Source: JAPPHA01 sp963662705 (GTDB lineage Bacteria > Pseudomonadota > Alphaproteobacteria > Rhodobacterales > Rhodobacteraceae). From it: DNA of 64,000 bases. The stretch is taken from positions 5,456,001-5,520,000 of the forward strand of contig OY759767.1 of NCBI GenBank assembly GCA_963662705.2, written 5' to 3'. The notes below the pieces were generated by a model. It did not search any database. It was given only the letters and a program-made list of their open reading frames with translations, and was not told the DNA's origin. A program made the position numbers and the translations under genes. Numbering within the stretch: the stretch's first letter is position 1; each line of letters starts with the position of its first letter. This document shows positions 25,904 to 34,824 of the stretch, piece by piece.

Positions 25904-26782
25904 TCAAAGATTCACCCGGTGCTCCGGAAGGCCCACAATACCGAAAACGCCCTCGACCCCATAGGTCTGTCCCGCATGGCCGTCCGGGTCGTCAAGCCCG
26001 GTTGCAGCAGTCGTCACGTACAGCGTGCCATAATCATCGCCGCCAAAGGCCGGGCACGACACCTGCGGTGTGGGAAACACGACTGTCATTTCGAGAACGC
26101 CGTTCGGCGCATAACGTGCGACCCGGTGATCACCCCAGCGGGCATTCCATAGACAGCCTTCAGAATCGACCACCATCCCGTCGGCCCCGAAAGATTCGCA
26201 GCTTACGTCGATCAATACCCGTGGTTCTCCGACCGGCCACCCCTCTTCGGATTCGAGTTCCTGCCGCATGATCCGTCCGTCACGCGTATCCGCAAAATAC
26301 GCGCAGGCCCGATCAGGCGAGAAGCAGATGGCATTCGATACGGTGATATCGGCGTACAACCGCTGGAGTTTTTCCCCGTACCACCGATAGATGGCGCCGG
26401 CTGCTGCCTCGTGGCCCTTTCCCATCGTTCCGATCCAGAAGCCGCCCCAGGGATCAGCCCGCCCGTCATTAGACCGCGTAGCGTTGTTGTCGGCTTCCAG
26501 GTCGCAAACCGTCGAGACACGCACCCCGGCATTCAGGTCAAATGTGAACAGCGCGGATTCGGAAGCGATCAGGAGCGTGTCCCGATCGATCCATCCGGCG
26601 GCCGATACGTGCTCGTCGAACTGCCAGCTCAGCTCACCGGATTCCGTCCGGCTCAACAACCGTTTCCCGAGAATGTCAAACCAGTACAGCTGTTTTCGTT
26701 CGGGATGCCACAGTGGGCCTTCGCCGAGCTGGCAGCGCCTGGAATCGTGAACGATCAGGCGCGACTCAACAGATCCCGTCAT
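25904..26782 (-). CDS. SMP-30/gluconolactonase-family lactonase
   Basis: A 292-residue six-bladed beta-propeller of the SMP-30/regucalcin family, which hydrolyses sugar lactones or related esters with a divalent metal. The metal-ligand regions are visible: Glu in CQLGEGPLWHPE (about residue 21), Asn in SNDGRADPWGGFWIGTMG (about 104), Asn in VSNAICFSPD (about 148) and Asp in FGADGMVVDSEGCLWNARWG (about 200). The start is the ATG at 26782. The same strand carries the SDR sugar dehydrogenase and aldose epimerase 6 kb downstream. A sugar to lactone to aldonate route is therefore likely, although an island now separates the genes. Confidence 0.88.
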   Translation of the reverse strand: MTGSVESRLIVHDSRRCQLGEGPLWHPERKQLYWFDILGKRLLSRTESGELSWQFDEHVSAAGWIDRDTLLIASESALFTFDLNAGVRVSTVCDLEADNNATRSNDGRADPWGGFWIGTMGKGHEAAAGAIYRWYGEKLQRLYADITVSNAICFSPDRACAYFADTRDGRIMRQELESEEGWPVGEPRVLIDVSCESFGADGMVVDSEGCLWNARWGDHRVARYAPNGVLEMTVVFPTPQVSCPAFGGDDYGTLYVTTAATGLDDPDGHAGQTYGVEGVFGIVGLPEHRVNL

Positions 26783-26977
26783 GCCGAATTCCGTTTCATG
26801 TTTTTCTCATTCCGATTGACCTGCCGAATCGGATTCGGGTCACCGCAAGACACGGAAATCCCGGTAGGCCGGCGAGCCATGATTCCGTCATCCCTTTTCG
26901 CTTTTCGGCGCAGCCGGCAGCGCCAGGAACCTTTGGCGAATGTCTTGAAATACTCGGGATGCCGGGTATGCACGGTC

Positions 26978-29851
26978 TCAGAATCTGCCGTGACAATGCT
27001 TGAATTTCTTGCCGGAACCGCACGGGCAGGGGGCATTCCGGCCCGGCCGGCCCCAGGTCGAGGGATCGCTTTCCACGAATCCCTCCCGGGACTGGTTCCC
27101 GTCCAGTCCTGCCATCGCTTTCGCCATCACCGGGGGCGGCCGGTTGACGACCCTGGGCGGGGGACGTTCGCCGGGCCCGCTGGCTTCACTGGTGCGCTGT
27201 CTCTCTTTCATGATTCGCGCGAGAATCATTTCCCGTTCCTCGGGCGTGAGCACACGCACGTGGGCAAGCTGGGTGGTGACATCGACCCTGAGGCTGTCGA
27301 GCAACCCGCCGAACAATTCGAAGGCCTCGGTCTTGTACTCGTTCAGGGGATCGCGCTGCGCGTAGCCCCTGAACCCGATTACCGATCGAAGATGCTCGAG
27401 TGTCGTCAGGTGTTCCCTCCATTTCCGGTCAATAGTCTGCAACAGGACCTGCTTTTCAACATTGCGGATTCCGTCACCGCCGAATTCGGAGGCCTTCCGC
27501 TCCATGAATTCATCGCTGGCGTCGTAGAGCCGTTCCCGAAGGACTTCATCGTCGACTCCATCCTCTGAACACCACTCGGCGACCGGGAGCTCCAGTCCGG
27601 CAATTCGCTTCACGTCCGCTTCCAGGCCCGCGCCGTTCCATTGGTCGGAATACGATTTCGGTGGAATGTGGGTCGTGACAAGGTCATCGACCACCTGGTG
27701 CCTCATGTCCTGGACGACTTCCGAAACATCTGCCGATTGCATGACTTCACGGCGTTGTTCGAAGATCGCCTTGCGCTGATCGTTCATCACGTCGTCGAAT
27801 CGAAGCAGTTGCTTGCGGATGTCGAAGTTCCGGGCTTCGACTTTTGCCTGCGCCTTCTCGAGCGACTTGTTGACCCAGGGGTGAACGATGGCTTCGCCTT
27901 CTTCCATGCCGAGTGACTTCAGAACCTTGTCCAGCCGCTCGGACCCGAAGATCCGCATCAGGTCATCCTCGAGAGACAGGAAGAAAGCCGTTCGTCCCGG
28001 ATCACCCTGTCTTCCCGACCGGCCACGCAACTGGTTGTCGATCCGACGGCTCTCGTGGCGTTCCGTGGCCAGGACGTACAAACCGCCGTTCGCAAGCGCC
28101 ACCTCGCGGCCGACCGCGATTTCCGACTCCACGCCTGCACGAACGCCCGCATCCGTTTCGCCTTCGCCCTTCGCATCCATCGCGCGCTGCAGGCGGATCT
28201 CGAAATTCCCGCCTAGCTGGATGTCGGTCCCTCTTCCGGCCATGTTCGTGGCGATCGTCACTGCCCCCGCCACCCCCGCGTCAGCGATGATATTGGCTTC
28301 CTCCTCGTGAAACCGGGCGTTCAGAACGTTATGGGGTATCTTGTCCTTTCGTCCCGCCAAATTTGTCAATGCCGACGCGTCCGCCCGGTACTCCTCCGCG
28401 ACATCGTTGTCCTTGGTTGACTCCGCCAGTCCGTCGAACCGTTTTGCGAGATCCTTGAGGTAACGGCCGTCCGTCAGCAAGGAAGACAGGTATTCGGACT
28501 TCTCGATCGACGTGGTGCCGACGAGGATGGGTTGCCCGTTGGCGTGCGCACGGGCAATTTCCGCGACGATGGCGCGGTATTTCTCTTCGGTCGTGCGGTA
28601 CACCGCATCGTTTTCGTCGGTCCTGACAACTTCCTTGTTTGTCGGAACTTCCACAACGCCAAGCCCGTAGATCTCGGCGAATTCCTCGGCCTCGGTCATG
28701 GCCGTGCCGGTCATGCCTGCGAGCTTGTCGTAAAGCCGGAAGTAGTTCTGGAATGTCACAGAGGCGAGGGTGACATTCTCGGCGCGGATGGAAACGCCTT
28801 CCTTTGCTTCGATCGCCTGGTGCAGTCCGTCCGAAAGCCTCCGGCCCGGCATCATGCGGCCGGTAAATTCGTCGATCAGCATGACTTCGCCGTTGCGGAC
28901 GATGTAGTCCTTCTCCTTCCGGAACAGCAACCGGGCCCTCAGGGCCTGGTTGATGTGGTGGACGAGCGTCGTGCTTTCGGGATCGTAAAGCGACTGTTCG
29001 GCGGGCAGGAGTCCCTTGTCATGCAACAGGGCCTCGACCTGTTCGTTGCCCTCGTCCGTCAAGGTGACCGACCGTGTTTTCTCGTCAATCGCATAGCAGC
29101 TTTCATCGAGATCAGGGATCAGCTTGTTGACCGACACGTAGAGGTCGGACCGGTCCTCCGAAGCCCCCGAGATGATCAATGGCGTCCTCGCCTCGTCGAT
29201 CAGGATCGAGTCGACTTCGTCCACGATCGCGAAATGGAGATCGCGCTGAACCATCTGCGCGAGCTCGGACTTCATGTTGTCCCTGAGATAGTCGAATCCC
29301 AACTCGTTGTTGGTCGCGTAGGTCACATCGGCCCGATAGGCCGTCTGCTTGTCCGCTTCTTCCATTCCCGGGTAGACAACACCGGTCTTCAGGCCAAGCG
29401 CGCTGTAGATCTTGCCCATCCATTCGGCGTCCCGCCTGGCCAGGTAGTCGTTGACGGTCACCACGTGAACGCCACGCCCGGTCAGCGCGTTGAGATAAAC
29501 AGGCATGGTTGCGACCAGCGTCTTGCCTTCGCCGGTCTTCATCTCGGCGATGTCACCGCGATGCAGGAAAATGCCCCCCACGACCTGGACATCGAAAGGA
29601 CGCAATCCCAGTGCGCGCTTCGATGCCTCGCGAACGTTGGCAAAAGCCTCCGGCAACAGTTCATCCAGCGACTCACCCTGGTTGAAGCGGTCCCGGAAAG
29701 TCTCGGTACGGGCAATGATCTCGCCGTCGGCAAGAAGGCCGAATTCGGACTCGAGGGCGCTGACCCGGTCCACGATTGATCGTACGCTCCGGAGCTTGCG
29801 GTCGTTGGCGGTTCCGAACAGCTTTCGCGTAACGGATTGAATTCCTATCAT
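26978..29851 (-). CDS. secA: Preprotein translocase ATPase SecA
   Basis: SecA is the motor that pushes unfolded preproteins through SecYEG. At 957 residues the length is normal for proteobacteria. Walker A is MKTGEGKT near residue 105 and the DEAD-type segment is VDEVDSILIDEARTPLI near 208. The preprotein cross-linking and helical scaffold domains follow. The C-terminal zinc motif CPCGSGKKFKHCHGRF, which binds SecB, closes the protein. I start at the ATG at 29851 (MIGIQSVTRKLFG), with GAGG a few bases before it; a GTG two codons upstream is also in frame. It is divergent from the parvulin gene across about 250 bp. Confidence 0.97.
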   Translation of the reverse strand: MIGIQSVTRKLFGTANDRKLRSVRSIVDRVSALESEFGLLADGEIIARTETFRDRFNQGESLDELLPEAFANVREASKRALGLRPFDVQVVGGIFLHRGDIAEMKTGEGKTLVATMPVYLNALTGRGVHVVTVNDYLARRDAEWMGKIYSALGLKTGVVYPGMEEADKQTAYRADVTYATNNELGFDYLRDNMKSELAQMVQRDLHFAIVDEVDSILIDEARTPLIISGASEDRSDLYVSVNKLIPDLDESCYAIDEKTRSVTLTDEGNEQVEALLHDKGLLPAEQSLYDPESTTLVHHINQALRARLLFRKEKDYIVRNGEVMLIDEFTGRMMPGRRLSDGLHQAIEAKEGVSIRAENVTLASVTFQNYFRLYDKLAGMTGTAMTEAEEFAEIYGLGVVEVPTNKEVVRTDENDAVYRTTEEKYRAIVAEIARAHANGQPILVGTTSIEKSEYLSSLLTDGRYLKDLAKRFDGLAESTKDNDVAEEYRADASALTNLAGRKDKIPHNVLNARFHEEEANIIADAGVAGAVTIATNMAGRGTDIQLGGNFEIRLQRAMDAKGEGETDAGVRAGVESEIAVGREVALANGGLYVLATERHESRRIDNQLRGRSGRQGDPGRTAFFLSLEDDLMRIFGSERLDKVLKSLGMEEGEAIVHPWVNKSLEKAQAKVEARNFDIRKQLLRFDDVMNDQRKAIFEQRREVMQSADVSEVVQDMRHQVVDDLVTTHIPPKSYSDQWNGAGLEADVKRIAGLELPVAEWCSEDGVDDEVLRERLYDASDEFMERKASEFGGDGIRNVEKQVLLQTIDRKWREHLTTLEHLRSVIGFRGYAQRDPLNEYKTEAFELFGGLLDSLRVDVTTQLAHVRVLTPEEREMILARIMKERQRTSEASGPGERPPPRVVNRPPPVMAKAMAGLDGNQSREGFVESDPSTWGRPGRNAPCPCGSGKKFKHCHGRF

Positions 29852-30100
29852 CGGCACCTCGAATGGCTACCCGCGGACCGGTCCATCGGCCGACAGTGAC
29901 GCAGCAATGAAACAGATAAACGTCAGCGCTCTATTGCCTGAATTCCTGCGACACCTTAAGAGGCCCTCGGGCGCCGGATGGTTTCGTTCTGATACGTGAC
30001 ACGCATGTAAGGACGGCGCCTCACCCTGTCAACGCCGCGGCAAGGCGTGGCATTTGAACGGCTTGTAAGCGAATTCGAAATTGCCGGATGGCCGGAGGAA

Positions 30101-30976
30101 ATGATGATGATCCAAAAGGTCCTGTCGAAGTTGGCCGTAATTTCCGGCCTGGTCATGGTTCCTGCAACGCTCCTCGGCCAGGCTCCTGACGATGGGTCGC
30201 CGGCCCCGGGAGGCGATATGGTCGTGGCACGTGTGAACGGAGATGAGATACTCCTCGGCCACATCATCGCTTTTGCCAGCCAACTGCCCCCGCGGTACGA
30301 CCAGGTCGAACACCGGAGTCTCTACAACAGTATTCTCGAACAGTTGATCCACCACAGCCTTCTTGCCAACTACGGCGAGAGCCGACTGCCGGCACTGAAA
30401 TTTCTGGGTGAAAACCTGGCGCGGTCGGGAAAGGCCGAAGAAACGATCTCGGCAATCTCGGCCGGAATGGTCACCGAGGAACGGGTCAGGGCAGTCTACG
30501 AAGACCGGTATGTTCTTTCCGATCCACAGCAGGAGTTCAAGGCGTCGCACATACTTGTCGCAACCGCCGAAGAAGCCGGGGAAATTCTCGGCGAATTGCG
30601 TGCAGGAGCGGACTTTGCGGAGACCGCCAAGGCACGGTCGACCGGACCTTCAGGACCTGACGGCGGAAACCTTGGATGGTTTGCCGAAGGCCAGATGGTC
30701 AAGGCGTTCGAGCAAGCCGTGAAAGTCCTGTCCGTGGGAGAGATTTCAGCTCCGGTCCAGTCCCAGTTCGGGTGGCACATCATCCTGCTCGAAGGCAAAC
30801 GTGATCGCCCGATTCCCTCCCTCGAGGATGCACGCCAGGAGATCGAACAGTTTATCGCCGGGAAAGCGGTTGAGACTGTTCTCATCGAGCTCACGACCGG
30901 CGCGGAAATCGAACGTCTCGACCAGTCAATCGACCACGGGCTGGTCAGAAACCTGGAAATCCTGCAGCCAAACTGA
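30101..30976 (+). CDS. Periplasmic parvulin-type peptidyl-prolyl isomerase
   Basis: About 291 residues. The N-terminus (MMMIQKVLSKLAVISGLVMV) is a signal peptide, probably cleaved near LLGQA. An N-terminal chaperone helix region resembling SurA/PpiD precedes one rotamase domain (about residues 140-235: KASHILVATAEEAGEILGEL, then GGNLGWFAEGQMVKAFEQA and QFGWHIILLEGKR). It should help fold exported proteins. GGAGG sits just ahead of three consecutive ATG codons (30101, 30104, 30107); any of them could be the start. argJ follows by 45 bp. It faces away from secA, which provides a functional context in export. Confidence 0.9.
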   Translation: MMMIQKVLSKLAVISGLVMVPATLLGQAPDDGSPAPGGDMVVARVNGDEILLGHIIAFASQLPPRYDQVEHRSLYNSILEQLIHHSLLANYGESRLPALKFLGENLARSGKAEETISAISAGMVTEERVRAVYEDRYVLSDPQQEFKASHILVATAEEAGEILGELRAGADFAETAKARSTGPSGPDGGNLGWFAEGQMVKAFEQAVKVLSVGEISAPVQSQFGWHIILLEGKRDRPIPSLEDARQEIEQFIAGKAVETVLIELTTGAEIERLDQSIDHGLVRNLEILQPN

Positions 30977-31021
30977 CCGGTTGGCCCGCAGGCACATGCT
31001 GCGGGCTGACAGGAGGGAATC

Positions 31022-32326
31022 ATGACCAAGGAAATTCCGGCGGCGATTCCGGCAGACCAACCAGCCGCCGTTTCGCCACTTGCTCCGGCCGGCGGGTTTC
31101 CCGAATTGCCTGCCATTGACGGAATCACGATCGCGACCGGCGCCAGCGGGGTCCGTTATCACGGACGTGACGATGTCATGGTCGCATCGATCGCACCGGG
31201 CAGCAGCGTGGCCGGGGTATTCACCCGGTCTTCAACACGTTCGGAATCGGTTCGCGACTGCGAGAGGAAACTCGCCCTCGCCGCCCGGACAGGCCAAAGC
31301 GGACCGTTCGGACTTCTGGCCTGTGCCGGAAACGCCAACACGTTCACCGGCAAGCACGGTCGCGATTGCGTCGAGCTGACGGCATCTGCACTCGGGAGGA
31401 AACTCGGGACTTCGGCTGAACGCGTGTTTACGGCGTTTACCGGTGTCATCGGCGAGCGTTTGCCGGTTGAACGCGTTCTCGCGACTCTTGACGGGCTCGA
31501 CCTCGCGCAAGGTCCCGACCGACGCGCGGACGGGTTCGAAAGGGCCGCCGCCGCGATCACGACGACAGATACGTTTCCGAAGGGTGCCGGCCGCAGAATT
31601 CCGCTCGGCGACCGTGAAATCTGCATCGCCGGAATCGCCAAGGGTTCGGGGATGATCGCACCGGACATGGCGACCATGCTGGCCTTTGTCTTTTCGGATG
31701 CACAGGTCGACCAGGATCTGCTGCAAAGGCTGGTGGGGACCGCCAACCGGGCGACATTCAACAGCACGACGGTCGATGGCGACACATCGACGTCCGACAC
31801 TCTGATCGTCGCGGCAACCGGACGAAGCGGAGTCGAGGTTTCGGAACGGGACCCTGCAGTCCTGGATTCATTCGGCGCCGGTCTCAAATGCGTCATGCTT
31901 GATCTTGCCCAGCAGGTGATCCGCGATGGTGAAGGAGCAACGAAATTCGTCGAAGTCGAGGTTCGCGGCGGCGCGTCGCCCGAGTCGGCAAAACGCGTGG
32001 CGATGGCCATCGCCAACTCGCCGTTGGTCAAGACGGCCATTTCCGGCGAAGATCCGAACTGGGGCCGAATTGTCATGGCGATCGGAAAATCGGGCGAGGC
32101 CGTGGACCCGGACCGCCTGACCATCAGCATGGGCGACACGCTCGTCGCATCGGGTGGTGAGTCGGCATGCCCGCCCGACGAGATCGAAAGGGTCATGGCC
32201 GCCTACATGAGGCAGTCCGAACTCAGGATCGTGGCGGATGTCGGCGTTGGGTCTTCGGCAGCCACCGTCTGGACCTGTGACCTTTCCAAGAGGTATGTCG
32301 AAATCAACGCCGATTACCGGTCATGA
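31022..32326 (+). CDS. argJ: Bifunctional ornithine acetyltransferase / N-acetylglutamate synthase
   Basis: ArgJ transfers the acetyl group from N-acetylornithine to glutamate, closing the acetyl cycle of arginine synthesis; some members also use acetyl-CoA. The 434-residue precursor self-cleaves before a Thr in KGSGMIAPDMATMLAFVFSD, which becomes the nucleophile of the beta chain. TTDTFPK lies upstream, and DGDTSTSDTLIVAATG and EDPNWGRIVMAIG downstream, as expected. GGAGGG precedes the ATG. Its stop overlaps the Nudix gene in an ATGA. Confidence 0.96.
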   Translation: MTKEIPAAIPADQPAAVSPLAPAGGFPELPAIDGITIATGASGVRYHGRDDVMVASIAPGSSVAGVFTRSSTRSESVRDCERKLALAARTGQSGPFGLLACAGNANTFTGKHGRDCVELTASALGRKLGTSAERVFTAFTGVIGERLPVERVLATLDGLDLAQGPDRRADGFERAAAAITTTDTFPKGAGRRIPLGDREICIAGIAKGSGMIAPDMATMLAFVFSDAQVDQDLLQRLVGTANRATFNSTTVDGDTSTSDTLIVAATGRSGVEVSERDPAVLDSFGAGLKCVMLDLAQQVIRDGEGATKFVEVEVRGGASPESAKRVAMAIANSPLVKTAISGEDPNWGRIVMAIGKSGEAVDPDRLTISMGDTLVASGGESACPPDEIERVMAAYMRQSELRIVADVGVGSSAATVWTCDLSKRYVEINADYRS

Positions 32327-32721
32327 AACTTGTCATCGTTTCGGCCGTTGCTCTCATCGACCGCGATAACCGTGTCCTGCTGGGCCGCCGGCCGGAGGGC
32401 GGGTTTCTGGCGGGCCTTTGGGAATTCCCGGGAGGGAAGCTCGAGGCCGGCGAAACGCCGGAGCAGGCACTTGTTCGTGAACTTAAGGAAGAACTGGGAA
32501 TTCATACGTGGAAGAGTTGTCTCGCGCCCCTGACCTTTGCGTCGCATTCATATGAGTCGTTTCACCTGCTGATGCCCCTTTTTGCCTGCCGAAAATGGGA
32601 AGGCGTGGCCAACCCGCGTGAAGGACAGCAACTTTCGTGGGTCGGGAAAGCGGAGCTGGGCAACTATCAGATGCCACCGGCAGACCGGCCGCTGGTTCCC
32701 ATCCTCAGGGACTGGCTCTGA
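32323..32721 (+). CDS. mutT: MutT-type Nudix hydrolase (8-oxo-dGTP diphosphatase-like)
   Basis: A 132-residue Nudix protein. The box GGKLEAGETPEQALVREL followed by KEELGI (about residues 37-60) is complete, and LLGRRPEGGFLAGLWEFPG precedes it as in MutT. It most likely removes oxidised nucleotides such as 8-oxo-dGTP from the pool. It overlaps argJ by 4 nt. The argJ-mutT pairing is common in alphaproteobacteria. It is convergent with hemH, with only 10 bp between the stops and no clear terminator. Confidence 0.92.
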   Translation: MKLVIVSAVALIDRDNRVLLGRRPEGGFLAGLWEFPGGKLEAGETPEQALVRELKEELGIHTWKSCLAPLTFASHSYESFHLLMPLFACRKWEGVANPREGQQLSWVGKAELGNYQMPPADRPLVPILRDWL

Positions 32722-32731
32722 GTCTTCCGGT

Positions 32732-33772
32732 TCAAATCCAGCCCGAAAGCTCGGTCGCCACGATATCGGCCAGTAATCGAATGTGATCCGGGGAATCGTT
32801 CAAGCAGGGAATGTAGGAAAACCCCGTCCCGCCCGCGTCCTGAAATATCTCGCGGACTTCGCTGTCGATTTCTTCCAGGGTTTCCACGCAGTCAGCGGCA
32901 AATCCCGGCGCAAGTACCGCAATCCTCTTTCTTTCGCCTTTTGCAAGCCGTGAAACTTCGTCCGCCGTGTAAGGTTTCAGCCACTCCTCGCTGCCGAAAC
33001 GCGACTGGAAGCAGGTTTGCACGATCTCGGGCGGCCACCCAAGGCTTTCCGTCAGAAGCCTGGAAGTCTTCTGGCAGTGGCAATGGTATGGGTCGCCTTC
33101 GCTCAGATACCGTTCGGGAAGCCCGTGATAAGACAACACCAGGGCGTCGGGAAGCTCGTCACCCAGGGATGTCCTGACCGAGTTGGCCAGTGCATTTATG
33201 TATAGCGGGTGGTCGTGGTAAGGTGGAGCCGTCCGAAATGCGGGCTGCCATTTCATCTTCATCAGCGCCCGGAAGGCCTGGTCAATTGCCGTTGCGGTCG
33301 TCGTCGCCGAATACTGAGGGTAGAGCGGAAAGAACAGAATCCTCGTGCATCCCCGTTCGCACATGGAACGGAGCACGTTTTCCGTCGATGGATTCCCGTA
33401 TCGCATGCAGAAATCGACCAGGATCCTGTCATCGCCGGCGAAAGCCTCGGCCAGCTTGCGCGCCTGGTTTCGCGTGGTCGTGAGCAACGGGCTTTCATCC
33501 AGTTCCCGGTTCCAGATCAGCCTGTAGGCATTTCCGGACGAAAACGGTCTCCTTGTCAGGATGACGAGTTGCAGGAGTGGCTGCCAGAACCATGGTGAAT
33601 AGTCGATAACCCGCCGGTCAGAGAGAAACTCGCCCAGGTATCTCCGCATGGGCCAGTAACCGGTTGCGTCGGGAGTTCCGAGATTGGCGATCACGACCCC
33701 GATCTTTCCCGTCCGGACAGGCGGATGATCGATTCCTCCTCGAATTGGACGCGTGAACGAACCCGGGCTCAT
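32732..33772 (-). CDS. hemH: Ferrochelatase
   Basis: HemH inserts Fe2+ into protoporphyrin IX, the last step of protohaem synthesis, at the inner face of the membrane. A 346-residue protein with GVVIANLGTPDATGYWPMRR near the N-terminus, RYGNPSTENVL, the family signature FFPLYPQYSATTTATAI, and the metal-binding His in LVLSYHGLPERYLSEGDPY. A conserved Glu lies in CVETLEEID. I start at the ATG at 33772 (MSPGSFTRP), preceded by GGGAGCCGGAA; longer in-frame starts exist upstream. It follows a methyltransferase gene by 28 bp on the same strand. Confidence 0.95.
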   Translation of the reverse strand: MSPGSFTRPIRGGIDHPPVRTGKIGVVIANLGTPDATGYWPMRRYLGEFLSDRRVIDYSPWFWQPLLQLVILTRRPFSSGNAYRLIWNRELDESPLLTTTRNQARKLAEAFAGDDRILVDFCMRYGNPSTENVLRSMCERGCTRILFFPLYPQYSATTTATAIDQAFRALMKMKWQPAFRTAPPYHDHPLYINALANSVRTSLGDELPDALVLSYHGLPERYLSEGDPYHCHCQKTSRLLTESLGWPPEIVQTCFQSRFGSEEWLKPYTADEVSRLAKGERKRIAVLAPGFAADCVETLEEIDSEVREIFQDAGGTGFSYIPCLNDSPDHIRLLADIVATELSGWI

Positions 33773-33800
33773 TTCCGGCTCCCGTCCTGGCTCTTCCCGA

Positions 33801-34694
33801 TCACGCATCAACACCGCCAATCGCGCATCCCTGCAAGGCATCCCGGTCCCGCCGCGGGCCATCCGGTGCACGATTTTCCTCCGTGCCCAGGGCATCAGCC
33901 AGGCGGGTCGCCGCACTTCCCGGCCGAAGTGGCCGGGGCTGACTTTCATGGGGTGCCCAACCCGATAGAAAGATCATTTCGAACGTTGCCATGACACGAC
34001 CCGAACCGTCACCAAATTGATCCTCGTAGTGGCCGATCGCCGCTGCGAGGGTGTCCCGCCGAAAGCAGGTTTTTCGACGATCTGCCATGGCGTTTGTCTC
34101 GCCCATGGCGCGCAGGTCCCTCATCAACACAAGCGGCGATTCGTAGGTGACCTGCAGGTCGTCACTGTCGGCAACCGGCAGGGCAAGACCCGCGCGCGCC
34201 AACAGGTCGCCGAGATCCCGAATGTCTCCCATCGGCGCGACGCGGGGGCTGATCCCTCCCTCGATCCGGCTTTCGCCGTGGGCCAGTGCAGTCCTCAGTT
34301 CGACCAAAGTCCGTCCTCCGAACAGGACCGCGAGAAACAGCCCGTCGGGTTCCAGGGCCCGCCGTGCCTGGATCAATTGCCCGACCGGATCGTTCGACCA
34401 GTGCAGCGACAGCGCCAGTATGACCAGATCATGTTCGTCATCATTCAACGAAAGATCCTGGCCGTCGGGTACGCATTTGCATCGGTGGGAAAGACCGATC
34501 CGGCTCCGCCAATCGCCTGCTCTCCATCCCACGATCGCCGGACGGAGGAAGTCCCGGTTGATCGCTTCCAGCCGGTCGGCAATTTGCTTCGCGGCGTATT
34601 CGTGAAGAAACCACGCCGATTCCGGGGACTTCGCTGTCCTGGCACGTTGCATTGCCAGTTTTCGCATGTCGAAAAGCGACGGTGGCGAAGCCAT
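33801..34694 (-). CDS. SAM-dependent methyltransferase-like protein (BioC/NDUFAF5-like)
   Basis: A 297-residue protein resembling the BioC/NDUFAF5 group: SLFDMRKLAMQRARTA at the start, FLHEYAAKQIADRLEAINRD, then DLVILALSLHWSNDPVGQL (post-I region) and ALEPDGLFLAVLFGG. The glycine-rich SAM loop expected near residues 50-60 (a DLGxG-like pattern) is not recognisable: the sequence there is PAIVGWRAGDWRSRIG. SAM binding may therefore be weak or lost. Its role is unknown; complex I assembly factors or biotin synthesis are the nearest relatives. It is cotranscribed with hemH. Confidence 0.75.
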   Translation of the reverse strand: MASPPSLFDMRKLAMQRARTAKSPESAWFLHEYAAKQIADRLEAINRDFLRPAIVGWRAGDWRSRIGLSHRCKCVPDGQDLSLNDDEHDLVILALSLHWSNDPVGQLIQARRALEPDGLFLAVLFGGRTLVELRTALAHGESRIEGGISPRVAPMGDIRDLGDLLARAGLALPVADSDDLQVTYESPLVLMRDLRAMGETNAMADRRKTCFRRDTLAAAIGHYEDQFGDGSGRVMATFEMIFLSGWAPHESQPRPLRPGSAATRLADALGTEENRAPDGPRRDRDALQGCAIGGVDA

Positions 34695-34824
34695 ACCTGC
34701 CCCGATTCACTGGAACCCAGTCTTGGTCAATTCCCCGAAGGTGTCCAGGCAGCCATATGACACGCGGCATCGTGATCCCTGCCGGTCTGCTGTCGGCGCA
34801 GGCCGCAAATCGTCCTGCCCGGTC

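Noticed and set aside
26905..26935. GC-rich hairpin (GGCGC...GCGCC) downstream of secA
   Set aside because: It is not followed by a T-run on the minus strand.
32725..32745. GGTTCAAATCC, resembling a tRNA T-arm
   Set aside because: It lies at the hemH stop, and no acceptor, D or anticodon arms can be built around it.
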